Shown here: positions 1-5,725 of the stretch, piece by piece
Layout: every line of letters starts with the position of its first letter
Position numbering within the stretch: position 1 is the stretch's first letter
Source of the DNA: Rickettsiales bacterium
GTDB taxonomy: Bacteria; Pseudomonadota; Alphaproteobacteria; Rickettsiales; UBA3002
Length of the DNA: 7,812 nucleotides
NCBI GenBank assembly: GCA_021300075.1
Contig: JAJTIB010000153.1
Location: forward strand, 1 to 7,812
Direction: 5' to 3'
Notes under the pieces: generated by a model
The model's database searches: none
Seen by the model: only the letters and a program-made list of their open reading frames with translations
Told to the model about the DNA's origin: nothing
Program-made: the position numbers and the translations under genes

Positions 1-59
1 AGCGGTTTTTCAAAAAATCCACCCATTGCCTTATCCTGTTTTTTTGCTGCCTGTGCCAT
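1..59 (-). CDS. glyA: Probable serine hydroxymethyltransferase, N-terminal fragment
   Basis: Only about 20 codons are present; the gene continues beyond position 1 on the minus strand. SHMT is a cytoplasmic PLP enzyme that converts serine and tetrahydrofolate to glycine and 5,10-methylene-tetrahydrofolate. The start is clear: an ATG (59–57) follows a strong Shine-Dalgarno sequence, AAAGGAGCG (72–64). The fragment has a short Lys/Ala/Gln-rich leader and then FFEKPL, which fits the FF-x-x-x-L start of alphaproteobacterial SHMTs. The identification rests on this short match and on the common rpiB–glyA gene order in alphaproteobacteria; no catalytic residue is in view. The gap from the rpiB stop is 17 bases, so the two genes are probably one operon. 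Any other gene downstream of rpiB remains possible. Confidence 0.55.
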   Translation of the reverse strand, partial: MAQAAKKQDKAMGGFFEKP

Positions 60-63
60 GATT

Positions 64-72
64 CGCTCCTTT
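64..72 (-). promoter_or_regulatory. Ribosome binding site of the probable glyA
   Basis: AAAGGAGCG on the minus strand lies in the 17-base gap between the rpiB stop and the next ATG. The AGGAG core is 6 bases from the ATG, close to ideal. It fixes the start of the partial gene and is much stronger than the rpiB site. Confidence 0.75.
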
Positions 73-76
73 TTAT

Positions 77-511
77 TTACCCTAATTTTTTTACCCGCGC
101 GGTGTGTCGGCCGCCTTCAAATGCAGTGCTAAGAAAGCGGCGAACGCATTCTTTCGCCTCTTCTACACCAATCAACCGCGCGCCGAGCGCGAGGATATTC
201 GCATCGTTATGCTGGCGCGCCAGCTCCGCCTCACGGCCTGAATGGCATAAGGCCGCACGCACCCCCGCCACGCGGTTAGCGGCAATTGAAATACCAATCC
301 CCGAGCCGCAAATCGCAATCCCGAACTTTACTTCGCCCGCCGCAATGCTCTCGGCCAGCGAGCGGCCAAAATCGGGATAATCAACCGCATTTACCGCATC
401 GTCTGTCCCCAGATTGATGACCTCAAATCCGGCTGCTGCAATCTCGCCCATAAGCGCCTGTTTGAGTGCAACTCCGGTATGATCATTGGCAATTGCAACC
501 CGTTCTGGCAT
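77..511 (-). CDS. rpiB: Ribose-5-phosphate isomerase B (RpiB/LacAB family), 144 aa
   Basis: Interconverts ribose 5-phosphate and ribulose 5-phosphate in the cytoplasm (pentose phosphate pathway). The length is normal for RpiB (about 145–150 aa). Visible family motifs: NDHTG with D10 and H11 near the N-terminus; VDYPD (residues 43–47); the CGSGIG loop at 68–73 with C68, the position of the catalytic cysteine in E. coli RpiB; IAANRVAGVRAA following it; QHNDANILALG (100–110) with H101 and N102; and a C-terminal GGRH (133–136) that supplies phosphate-binding residues in the family. I chose the ATG at 511 because the protein then starts MPERVAIANDH like the family; the frame stays open to 595, but that extension runs through promoter-like DNA. 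An AGGA (524–521) lies 9 bases upstream of the ATG. Probably first gene of an operon with the probable glyA. Confidence 0.95.
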   Translation of the reverse strand: MPERVAIANDHTGVALKQALMGEIAAAGFEVINLGTDDAVNAVDYPDFGRSLAESIAAGEVKFGIAICGSGIGISIAANRVAGVRAALCHSGREAELARQHNDANILALGARLIGVEEAKECVRRFLSTAFEGGRHTARVKKLG

Positions 512-539
512 TTGCGTCAATCCTGCTTGGCAAAGCCCC

Positions 540-551
540 ACTATATATAGT
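540..551. repeat. 12-base perfect palindrome between rpiB and the prepilin peptidase gene
   Basis: ACTATATATAGT is its own reverse complement. CCC lies directly to its left (537–539) and GGG one base further out on its right (553–555), so the arms extend with a single bulged base. It overlaps the candidate −10 of rpiB and also presents a TATAGT on the plus strand. It could be an operator, a melting element or a small cruciform; no regulator can be named. Confidence 0.5.
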
Positions 552-567
552 AGGGTGGAAAGGTCAT
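540..567 (-). promoter_or_regulatory. Candidate sigma70-type promoter of rpiB
   Basis: On the minus strand, ATGACC (567–562; 4 of 6 matches to TTGACA) and TATAGT (545–540; 5 of 6 matches to TATAAT) are separated by 16 bases. Transcription would start near 533, giving a leader of about 20 bases that contains the AGGA ribosome site. The −10 element is half of the perfect palindrome at 540–551. Sequence-only prediction. Confidence 0.45.
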
Positions 568-577
568 GCCACGAACC

Positions 578-586
578 TGTGGATAA
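578..586 (-). promoter_or_regulatory. Perfect DnaA box (TTATCCACA)
   Basis: The minus strand reads TTATCCACA, the consensus high-affinity DnaA box. It lies in the divergent spacer, 10 bases upstream of the candidate −35 of rpiB and about 50 bases upstream of the prepilin peptidase start. I found no cluster of boxes or AT-rich unwinding region, so a regulatory site is more likely than an origin. A 9-mer can also occur by chance; intergenic placement next to a promoter raises the odds that it is real. Confidence 0.5.
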
Positions 587-638
587 CGCAAGCAATAATC
601 AGGTTTTTTCGCGCCTTTCCTTATTTTCTGAGCCAGCT

Positions 639-1451
639 ATGCTTCTTGCCATCGACCTTGCGCCATTTTTAGGCTTTGCTGCTGCCATTGGCCTGATGTT
701 GGGTGCTGCGGTTGGCTCGTTCATTACCCTCATCACTTACCGCCTGCCGCGCGCAGAAAAAATAGGGATGACGCGTTCACGCTGCCCCTCCTGTAGCGCC
801 ACTTTAAACGCGCGCGATCTCGTGCCCATTTTTTCCTGGCTCATGGGGCGTGGAAAATGCCGATATTGTAAAGTAGCAATCGGTGCGCGCTATCCGCTGA
901 CAGAGCTGGCCACCGGCCTTGGCACGGTATTTATTCTGGTATGGCAGGGTGAGCTCTCGCTGCTGACCATCGCCCTTGTCGGGTTCTGGTGGGTGGCGGT
1001 GGCGATGATTATTACTGACCTTGAACATTATCTCCTGCTCGATGAATGCCAGATTGCTCTGGCGCTCTTCGGGCTGCTCTATGGCTGGGTCATGGATTTC
1101 GCCTGGACGGACGTCGCTATAGCTGTGCTGACGGGCGGGCTTGGCAGCGTACTCCTTCAAAGACTTTTCTTTTATCTAACCAAACGCGAAGGTCTGGGTT
1201 GGGGAGATGTGAAGCTGTTCGCCGTGGCTGGATTCTGGCTGGGCCATGCCAGCGGCTTTATTCCGCTGATGGTGCTTTCGGGTTTTCTTGGCATGGGTAT
1301 GAGTTTACTTTGGCGTCTTGCCGGACGCGGCAAAGTTTTTCCCTTTGGTCCGGCAATTCTGGCGGCGCTTTTCTGGCTGGTGTTCTTTACCGATACTAGC
1401 GCGACATTCTGGCAACTATTTAGTGAAAATCTGAACAAGTTGCTGTCTTAA
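639..1451 (+). CDS. pilD: Prepilin peptidase / type IV leader peptidase (A24 family), 270 aa
   Basis: Inner-membrane aspartic protease that cleaves prepilin leader peptides (and in many members N-methylates the new N-terminus) for type IV pili or type II secretion. The N-terminal domain has GSFITLITYRLP (residues 26–37, the family GSF...RLP motif) and two Cys pairs, C49/C52 and C74/C77, with the spacing of the cytoplasmic zinc-binding loop. The catalytic aspartates should be D127 in ITDLEH and D190 in GWGDVKLF. Hydrophobic segments follow, and FPFGPAI (234–240) is a typical C-terminal motif. Oddity: the usual Pro before the Asp eight residues after D127 is Leu here (LLLD, 132–135). The frame is open from 486, but the ATG at 639 gives the normal hydrophobic start; its ribosome site is weak. 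Followed after 121 bases by a secretin gene, consistent with a shared pilus/secretion role. The pilD symbol denotes the family, not a proven ortholog. Confidence 0.9.
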   Translation: MLLAIDLAPFLGFAAAIGLMLGAAVGSFITLITYRLPRAEKIGMTRSRCPSCSATLNARDLVPIFSWLMGRGKCRYCKVAIGARYPLTELATGLGTVFILVWQGELSLLTIALVGFWWVAVAMIITDLEHYLLLDECQIALALFGLLYGWVMDFAWTDVAIAVLTGGLGSVLLQRLFFYLTKREGLGWGDVKLFAVAGFWLGHASGFIPLMVLSGFLGMGMSLLWRLAGRGKVFPFGPAILAALFWLVFFTDTSATFWQLFSENLNKLLS

Positions 1452-1491
1452 TCACTACAAATTGTGTAATTGTGATTGCAAGCATCATCGA

Positions 1492-1508
1492 ATCCATTAA
1501 CCGTGGAT
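1492..1508. repeat. Inverted repeat upstream of the secretin promoter
   Basis: ATCCA and TGGAT flank the 7-base centre TTAACCG. It lies 8 bases upstream of the candidate −35 of the secretin gene, a usual place for an activator or repressor site. The arms are only 5 bases, so chance is possible. Confidence 0.25.
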
Positions 1509-1516
1509 GTGGTGTT

Positions 1517-1545
1517 TTCGCACCTTAAAAACAACAAGCTATAGT
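1517..1545 (+). promoter_or_regulatory. Candidate sigma70-type promoter of the secretin operon
   Basis: TTCGCA (1517–1522, 4 of 6 matches to TTGACA), a 17-base spacer and TATAGT (1540–1545, 5 of 6 matches to TATAAT). Transcription would begin around 1552, leaving a leader of about 20 bases with the AGAGG ribosome site at 1562–1566. It suggests that the secretin, permease and 264-aa protein have their own promoter in addition to any readthrough from the prepilin peptidase gene. Confidence 0.5.
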
Positions 1546-1572
1546 ATTCACGAGAGTGATCAGAGGTTGATG

Positions 1573-3342
1573 ATGCGTTTTTCCGCGATTGGGAGCCTGC
1601 TTTTATCCGCCTTACTGCTCACCGCGTGTTTGCCGAGCGATGAGTTCGACGGATTCCGACTGAGCGACCCCTATGATCGCGAGCTCGATCTGAAGCGTGA
1701 AGACTATCGGAATATATCAAGTGATGCGGCTTCGGAAGGCCGTAAAAGCGGGAATGTCCGGACTGGCGAACCGCCCATTCCCGACCTCGCCCAGATTCTT
1801 GCGGCGCCTCGCCCGCCCAAAATCTCACAAAGCAAGCTGGTGTCCATTTCCGTGACGGAAGATGTGCCGCTGCGTGATGTGCTGTTTGAATTGGCGCGAC
1901 TTGCCAATACCGATATTGAGTTGGGTAACGGCATTGAAGGCGGCATTAATTTCCGCGCGACCAATAAGCCGTTTAATGAGGTGATAGAGCGTATTTCGGA
2001 TCTGGCGGGGCTGCGCTATTCAATGAAAGGCGGAACCTTGCGGGTGGAACGCGACACGCCCTATCTCAAAAATTATTCGATTGGTTTCCTCAACGTCGTG
2101 CGCTCAAGCCAGAGCACGATTAGTGTGACAACGGATGTCCTTTCAGCGCAATCCGGCGGTGGTAGCACCGGCAGCACTTCGGTTAGCAATACCACAGGCA
2201 GCAGTAGTTCAGGTGGCGACAGTGGCCTCAAAACCGGTACCACTGCCAGTATCGACTCGACGGCAGAAAGCGATTTATGGGCTTCCATGGAAGCCAGTAT
2301 TCAGGAAATTCTTGGCAGTGCGGCGCCCGGCACGAATTCGCCCGGTGCTGCTAACTCGGCCGGCGGTGGCATACAAAGCGGCGGTTCTGGTTATGTCATT
2401 AACCGGCAGGCGGGAGTGATCTCGCTGAATGCCAGCGAGCGCCAGCATGAAATAATGGCGCGTTATCTTGATGCGTTGGAGCGTAATGCCTCGGCGCAAG
2501 TGTTAATAGAGGCAAAGCTGATTGAAGTGACGCTGCTGGACGAGTTTTCCTCCGGCGTCAATTGGAATACGGCTTTGGACGACTATAAAGGTACGTTCAA
2601 CTTTCAGCCGGCTGACGGATTTTCCGTCGGCAACGCATTTTCGGTAGTCTCGACTGATGGCGTCGATCCCAGCCTGACGGATGTGGTGCAGCTTACTCAG
2701 CAATTTGGTACAACGCGGGCCCTTGCGAGCCCTCGTCTACATGCCATTAATAATCAGCAGGCAGTGCTGACGTTTGCCCAGAACAAAATTTTCTTTGAGG
2801 TGCAGGTAACGGGTGGTTCCTCAAGCAGTGGCGGCGGCACTAACATTCAGACCGACCCAAGCTATACCACAACCCGCAGCTCAATCCCGATTGGTATCAT
2901 CCTGTCCATTCTTCCCTCGATTAATCTGAAAAAAGGTGAAGTCACCTTAAGCGTACGTCCGACTCTGTCGCGGCAGGTGGACTTTGTTCAGGATCCGGGA
3001 ACCGCCATTGCCGCGCAGCAGGCGGGAATTGAAATTAACAATGAGGTGCCGATAGTGGAGGTGCGCGAGCTCGATTCCATTATGAAGCTTAAAAGTGGCG
3101 GTATTATGGTCATTGGTGGTTTGATGGAGCAGGGCGCGACGTTGCAGAATAATGGCATTCCTCTGGCCAGCGATATTCCCTGGGTTGGCAATGCCTTCAA
3201 ATCGCGGCAGGAAAATATCCGCAACCGCGAGCTGATTATTTTCATTAAAGCTACGATTATCAATCCGGCGGGGTCCTATCAGCCGGCGGATAAATCGATC
3301 TACGAGAAGTTCACGAACGATTCGCGGCCGCTCGAGTTTTAA
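1573..3342 (+). CDS. mshL: MshL-type outer-membrane lipoprotein secretin, 589 aa
   Basis: Secretins form the multimeric outer-membrane channel through which type IV pili or type II secretion substrates pass. The N-terminus is a lipoprotein signal: Arg at position 2, a hydrophobic stretch and lipobox LTAC with C19; the following Leu/Pro does not suggest inner-membrane retention. Residues about 90–160 resemble the STN/N0 domain. Residues 168–300 resemble the MshL-type secretin N domain (YSIGFLNV, SDLWASMEASIQEI, VINRQAGVISL), broken by two Ser/Gly-rich linkers (about 193–225 and 249–273). The secretin core runs about 308–565: VLIEAKLIEVTL, SGVNW, ALASPRLHAINNQQA, VPIVEVRELDSIMKLKSGG, MVIGGLM and the VPxxGxIP-like IPLASDIPWVG. 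The start is either of two adjacent ATGs (1570 or 1573); GAGG at 1563–1566 lies 6 bases before 1573, so I chose that one. Overlaps the next gene by one base. BfpB/PilN-type secretins are the nearest alternative. Confidence 0.9.
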   Translation: MRFSAIGSLLLSALLLTACLPSDEFDGFRLSDPYDRELDLKREDYRNISSDAASEGRKSGNVRTGEPPIPDLAQILAAPRPPKISQSKLVSISVTEDVPLRDVLFELARLANTDIELGNGIEGGINFRATNKPFNEVIERISDLAGLRYSMKGGTLRVERDTPYLKNYSIGFLNVVRSSQSTISVTTDVLSAQSGGGSTGSTSVSNTTGSSSSGGDSGLKTGTTASIDSTAESDLWASMEASIQEILGSAAPGTNSPGAANSAGGGIQSGGSGYVINRQAGVISLNASERQHEIMARYLDALERNASAQVLIEAKLIEVTLLDEFSSGVNWNTALDDYKGTFNFQPADGFSVGNAFSVVSTDGVDPSLTDVVQLTQQFGTTRALASPRLHAINNQQAVLTFAQNKIFFEVQVTGGSSSSGGGTNIQTDPSYTTTRSSIPIGIILSILPSINLKKGEVTLSVRPTLSRQVDFVQDPGTAIAAQQAGIEINNEVPIVEVRELDSIMKLKSGGIMVIGGLMEQGATLQNNGIPLASDIPWVGNAFKSRQENIRNRELIIFIKATIINPAGSYQPADKSIYEKFTNDSRPLEF

Positions 3343-4106
3343 TGGTGACCCATATCCGTTATATTCTGCTAACCGCGCGGCGTGATCGGCTGTTTCTCGG
3401 GATTCTCTCGGCCATTGCCGCTGCTGCCTATATCTGCAGCGTGCTTGGCTCGACGGCAATGCTTGAGCCATCACAGATGACGCTGGCCTTTACCGCCGCG
3501 GTTTCACGGGTGATGATCATGGTCGGAATTATCGTGTTCATCGGGTTTCATCTGCAAAGTGCGTTTGAGAATAAGGAAGTCGAATTGCTGCTGTCCCGCC
3601 CGTTGTCGCGCACGGCGTTGGTGCTTGCCTACTGGCTTGGCTTTGCACTGGTGGCATTGTTGCTGACGCTACCTGCAATAGCGATTTTATATTATCTTGG
3701 CCCACTGAATCAAACGGGGTTCTTTGTCTGGAGTGTAAGTCTGTTGCTTGAGGCCTGGCTGGTCGTTGCGATTAGTTTATTTGCGGTGCTGACGCTGAAA
3801 AGCGGTGTGAATGCGGTGCTCGCAAGCCTTGGAATTTATGCACTGGCACGGCTCATCGGATTCTTTCTGGCCCTTCTCAAATCCGGCGTAGCGCTGCAGG
3901 AGGAGTGGTTGCGGCTGACCGCGCACTGGATTATCACGATTATTTCCACTGTCGTGCCACGTCTGGATTTTTTTGCTAAAAGCGCCTGGTTGATTTACGG
4001 TCCAAAATCCTATGAAGACGCGCTGTTGGGTCTGTATCAGGCAGCCATCTTTATCCCGCTGCTGCTGGCCGCTTCGATCATTGACTTCAAACGTAAGCAG
4101 TTCTGA
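3342..4106 (+). CDS. ABC-2-type permease-like integral membrane protein, 254 aa
   Basis: Probably the membrane subunit of an ABC exporter; the substrate is unknown. About six hydrophobic segments are visible, near residues 17–36, 50–70, 94–118, 128–150, 156–180 and 228–247. Between the second and third lies ENKEVELLLSRPLSR (76–90), matching the pattern E-x-x-x-E-x-L-L-S-x-P-x-S-R of ABC-2 permeases at the cytoplasmic loop that contacts the ATPase. The length is normal for a one-domain permease. No nucleotide-binding subunit is present in the window, so the ATPase must be encoded elsewhere if this is a transporter. The ATG (3342–3344) overlaps the secretin TAA as TAATG and has only a weak ribosome site, which points to translational coupling. 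Its own TGA overlaps the next ATG in the same way. The family call is moderately sure; a pilus role is inference from context only. Confidence 0.7.
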   Translation: MVTHIRYILLTARRDRLFLGILSAIAAAAYICSVLGSTAMLEPSQMTLAFTAAVSRVMIMVGIIVFIGFHLQSAFENKEVELLLSRPLSRTALVLAYWLGFALVALLLTLPAIAILYYLGPLNQTGFFVWSVSLLLEAWLVVAISLFAVLTLKSGVNAVLASLGIYALARLIGFFLALLKSGVALQEEWLRLTAHWIITIISTVVPRLDFFAKSAWLIYGPKSYEDALLGLYQAAIFIPLLLAASIIDFKRKQF

Positions 4107-4900
4107 TGTCCTTACGTCTATCTATTGTCGCGCTGTTGTCGCTCCTTTTTTTGCAAGGAGTGTTCTGGTGGCAGACTCACACACGTTTGCCAGAAATGGG
4201 TATTGTTCCTGACGTGCCGGGGGAAGTGGCGCTCCAGGCCATGGCTTTTGGTGATGAGGAGGCGCTGTTTCGGCTGCATGCGCTGGGATTACAAAATGCC
4301 GGTGATACGTTCGGGCGGTTTACTGCGCTTTATAAATATGATTTTAAACGGCTCTACCATTGGTTTATCGCACTTGATAGCCTCAATCGGGAGTCAAATT
4401 ATCTACCTGCAATGGCAGGTTATTACTTCAGCCAGACGCAATATGCCCCCGACGTGCGCTATATCGTCGATTACCTCGAGCAGCATGCTTCAGGTCGGGT
4501 TGAAAAAAAATGGTGGTGGTTGGTACAGGCGATTTATCTGTCCACACAGAAGCTGAAAGATAGTGAACGGGCACTTGAAATCGCCAAACAGCTTGAGGGG
4601 CAGTTCAACATTCCCCTCTGGGCGCAGCAAATGCCGGCTTTTGTGCATGAAAAGCGCGGCGAGTTTGATGCAGCGGCGAAAATTATTCAGCATATTCTTG
4701 ATAGTGAAAAAACCCTGCCCCAAGGGGAGTTGAATTTCATGCGCTATTTTGTTGATGAGCGCATCAAGCGCATGGATAAAGTGAAAGCGGAATTTGATGC
4801 TGTCCGCCGTGAACAGGCGCTACGTGCTCGTGGCGTTCAGGTAGAGCAGCTCCCCGCGCAAGGTCCGCCGCCGGGCGTGGGCGCGCCGCGTGCGCCCTAG
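4106..4900 (+). CDS. Uncharacterised membrane-anchored helical protein, 264 aa
   Basis: I cannot assign a function. Residues 5–21 form one hydrophobic segment (signal anchor or uncleaved signal) and the rest looks soluble, probably periplasmic. Residues 45–160 look like a structured core with unusual aromatic motifs: LQNAGDTFGRFTALYKYDF (62–80), YHWFIALDSLNRESNYLPAM (84–103), VRYIVDYLEQHA (117–128) and KKWWWLVQAIYL (134–145). Helical pairs with TPR-like character follow (152–200). The tail is Gln/Pro/Gly-rich and low complexity (about 245–264). TPR-like pilotin or assembly-scaffold roles are possible, since secretins often rely on such partners, but this is inference. The start is set by the TGATG overlap with the permease stop (4104–4108). 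The gene ends base-to-base against panB on the other strand. That it is coding is near certain, since a long open frame continues the coupled series. Confidence 0.85.
   Translation: MSLRLSIVALLSLLFLQGVFWWQTHTRLPEMGIVPDVPGEVALQAMAFGDEEALFRLHALGLQNAGDTFGRFTALYKYDFKRLYHWFIALDSLNRESNYLPAMAGYYFSQTQYAPDVRYIVDYLEQHASGRVEKKWWWLVQAIYLSTQKLKDSERALEIAKQLEGQFNIPLWAQQMPAFVHEKRGEFDAAAKIIQHILDSEKTLPQGELNFMRYFVDERIKRMDKVKAEFDAVRREQALRARGVQVEQLPAQGPPPGVGAPRAP
4879..4897. other. GC-rich hairpin at the convergent gene ends (possible weak terminator)
   Basis: GGGCGC (4879–4884) and GCGCCC (4892–4897) form a perfect 6-base stem around a 7-base loop, ending just before the TAG at 4898–4900. On the plus strand TTTT follows at 4905–4908, 7 bases after the stem, so a Rho-independent terminator for the plus-strand operon is possible but poor. 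On the minus strand no T tract follows. It also encodes the last residues of the 264-aa protein. Confidence 0.3.
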
Positions 4901-5725
4901 CTACGTTTTGGGACTTCCGTAACATTCATTCGGGCCAGGAAAGGTGCGGCGCTGCACTTCGTCGCGGTAGTCTCGGACAGCGCGTTCGATGGCCGGGCGC
5001 AATTGGGCGAAATTGCGTACAAAGCGTGGCATATGGGTGAACATGCCGAGCATATCATCGACCACCAGCACCTGCCCGTCGCACTTGGCAGAGGCGCCAA
5101 TGCCGATGGTAGGAATGACAAGCGCCTGAGTGATCTGTGCCGCGAGCGGCTCCATAATTCCTTCGAGCACTACTGCAAATGCACCGGCCGCTTCAACCGC
5201 CCGCGCATCCGCTAGAATTTCTTCCTGACGTTCTTTTTCCTTGCCCTGCGCTTTGAAGCCGCCCATCTGATGCACATGCTGTGGCATCAGCCCGATATGA
5301 GCCATGACTGGAATACCGCGCGCCACCAGAAAGGCAATGGTCTCTGCCATCGCGACGCCGCCTTCGAGTTTTACCGCTTGTGCACCTGTTTCGCGCAGCA
5401 CCCGCGCTGCGTGACGAAAGGCTTCTTCGGGTGTTGCCTGATAACTGCCGAAGGGTAAATCCACCACTACGAGCGCCGAATTGCTTTTGCGAACCACCGC
5501 CTCGGCGTGGGTGATCATCTGCTCAAGTGTGACTTGAAGTGTGCTGTCATAGCCATAGACGACCATGCCGAGCGAATCTCCGACCATGAGAATATCGCAA
5601 TAGGGATCCAGAATTTCAGCTATGGGTGCGGTATAGGCAGTCAGCGCCACCAGCGGTGTTGCGCTTTTGGCCGCAGTGATATCGGTAATGCTACGTCGTT
5701 TCGACGCCGGGGTCAGGGCGGACAT
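4901..5725 (-). CDS. panB: 3-methyl-2-oxobutanoate (ketopantoate) hydroxymethyltransferase, 274 aa
   Basis: Transfers a hydroxymethyl group from 5,10-methylene-tetrahydrofolate to 2-oxoisovalerate, giving ketopantoate, the first step of pantothenate and CoA synthesis; cytoplasmic. Family motifs in order: LVALTAYTAP (25–34), MVGDSLGMVVYGYDST (47–62) with metal-binding D50, VVVDLPFGSY (86–95) with D89, AVKLEGG (117–123) with K119 and E121, VMAHIGLMPQ (140–149) with H143, VLEGI (186–190) with the catalytic-position E188, and IPTIGIGAS...CDGQVLVVDDMLG (204–227). The length matches the family (about 265–280 aa) and no key residue appears missing. The start is supported by AGGAG (5737–5733), 7 bases from the ATG. 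The first 35 bases overlap the 3' end of the kinase gene, so panB is probably transcribed with it. No panC is adjacent. Its methylene-tetrahydrofolate comes from SHMT, whose probable gene lies at the far left of the window. Confidence 0.97.
   Translation of the reverse strand: MSALTPASKRRSITDITAAKSATPLVALTAYTAPIAEILDPYCDILMVGDSLGMVVYGYDSTLQVTLEQMITHAEAVVRKSNSALVVVDLPFGSYQATPEEAFRHAARVLRETGAQAVKLEGGVAMAETIAFLVARGIPVMAHIGLMPQHVHQMGGFKAQGKEKERQEEILADARAVEAAGAFAVVLEGIMEPLAAQITQALVIPTIGIGASAKCDGQVLVVDDMLGMFTHMPRFVRNFAQLRPAIERAVRDYRDEVQRRTFPGPNECYGSPKT

Noticed and set aside
556..572. A sigma54-like −24/−12 element on the minus strand upstream of rpiB (TGGCAT...TTCCA).
   Set aside because: The nearly invariant G of the −12 GC is C, and a housekeeping isomerase is an unlikely sigma54 target; the sigma70-type candidate fits better.
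512..595. N-terminal extension of rpiB to the ATG at 595.
   Set aside because: It adds 28 residues unlike the family and runs through the candidate promoter and palindrome; the ATG at 511 gives the expected start.
804..1160. Minus-strand open frame of 118 codons inside the prepilin peptidase gene.
   Set aside because: It overlaps a gene with clear family motifs, shows no recognisable domain, and is a shadow frame.
1501..1512. A second DnaA box at CGTGGATGT upstream of the secretin.
   Set aside because: Only 6 of 9 positions match the consensus, so it is no better than background.
3323..3336. A NotI site directly followed by a XhoI site near the secretin stop, resembling a vector polylinker.
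   Set aside because: The sequence is in frame, encodes a plausible C-terminal tail (SRPLEF) and continues straight into the coupled permease gene, so a cloning artefact is unlikely.
2947..3474. Minus-strand open frame of 175 codons across the secretin–permease junction.
   Set aside because: It is antisense to well-supported coding sequence, with an Arg/Asn-rich composition typical of a shadow frame and no visible ribosome site or motif.
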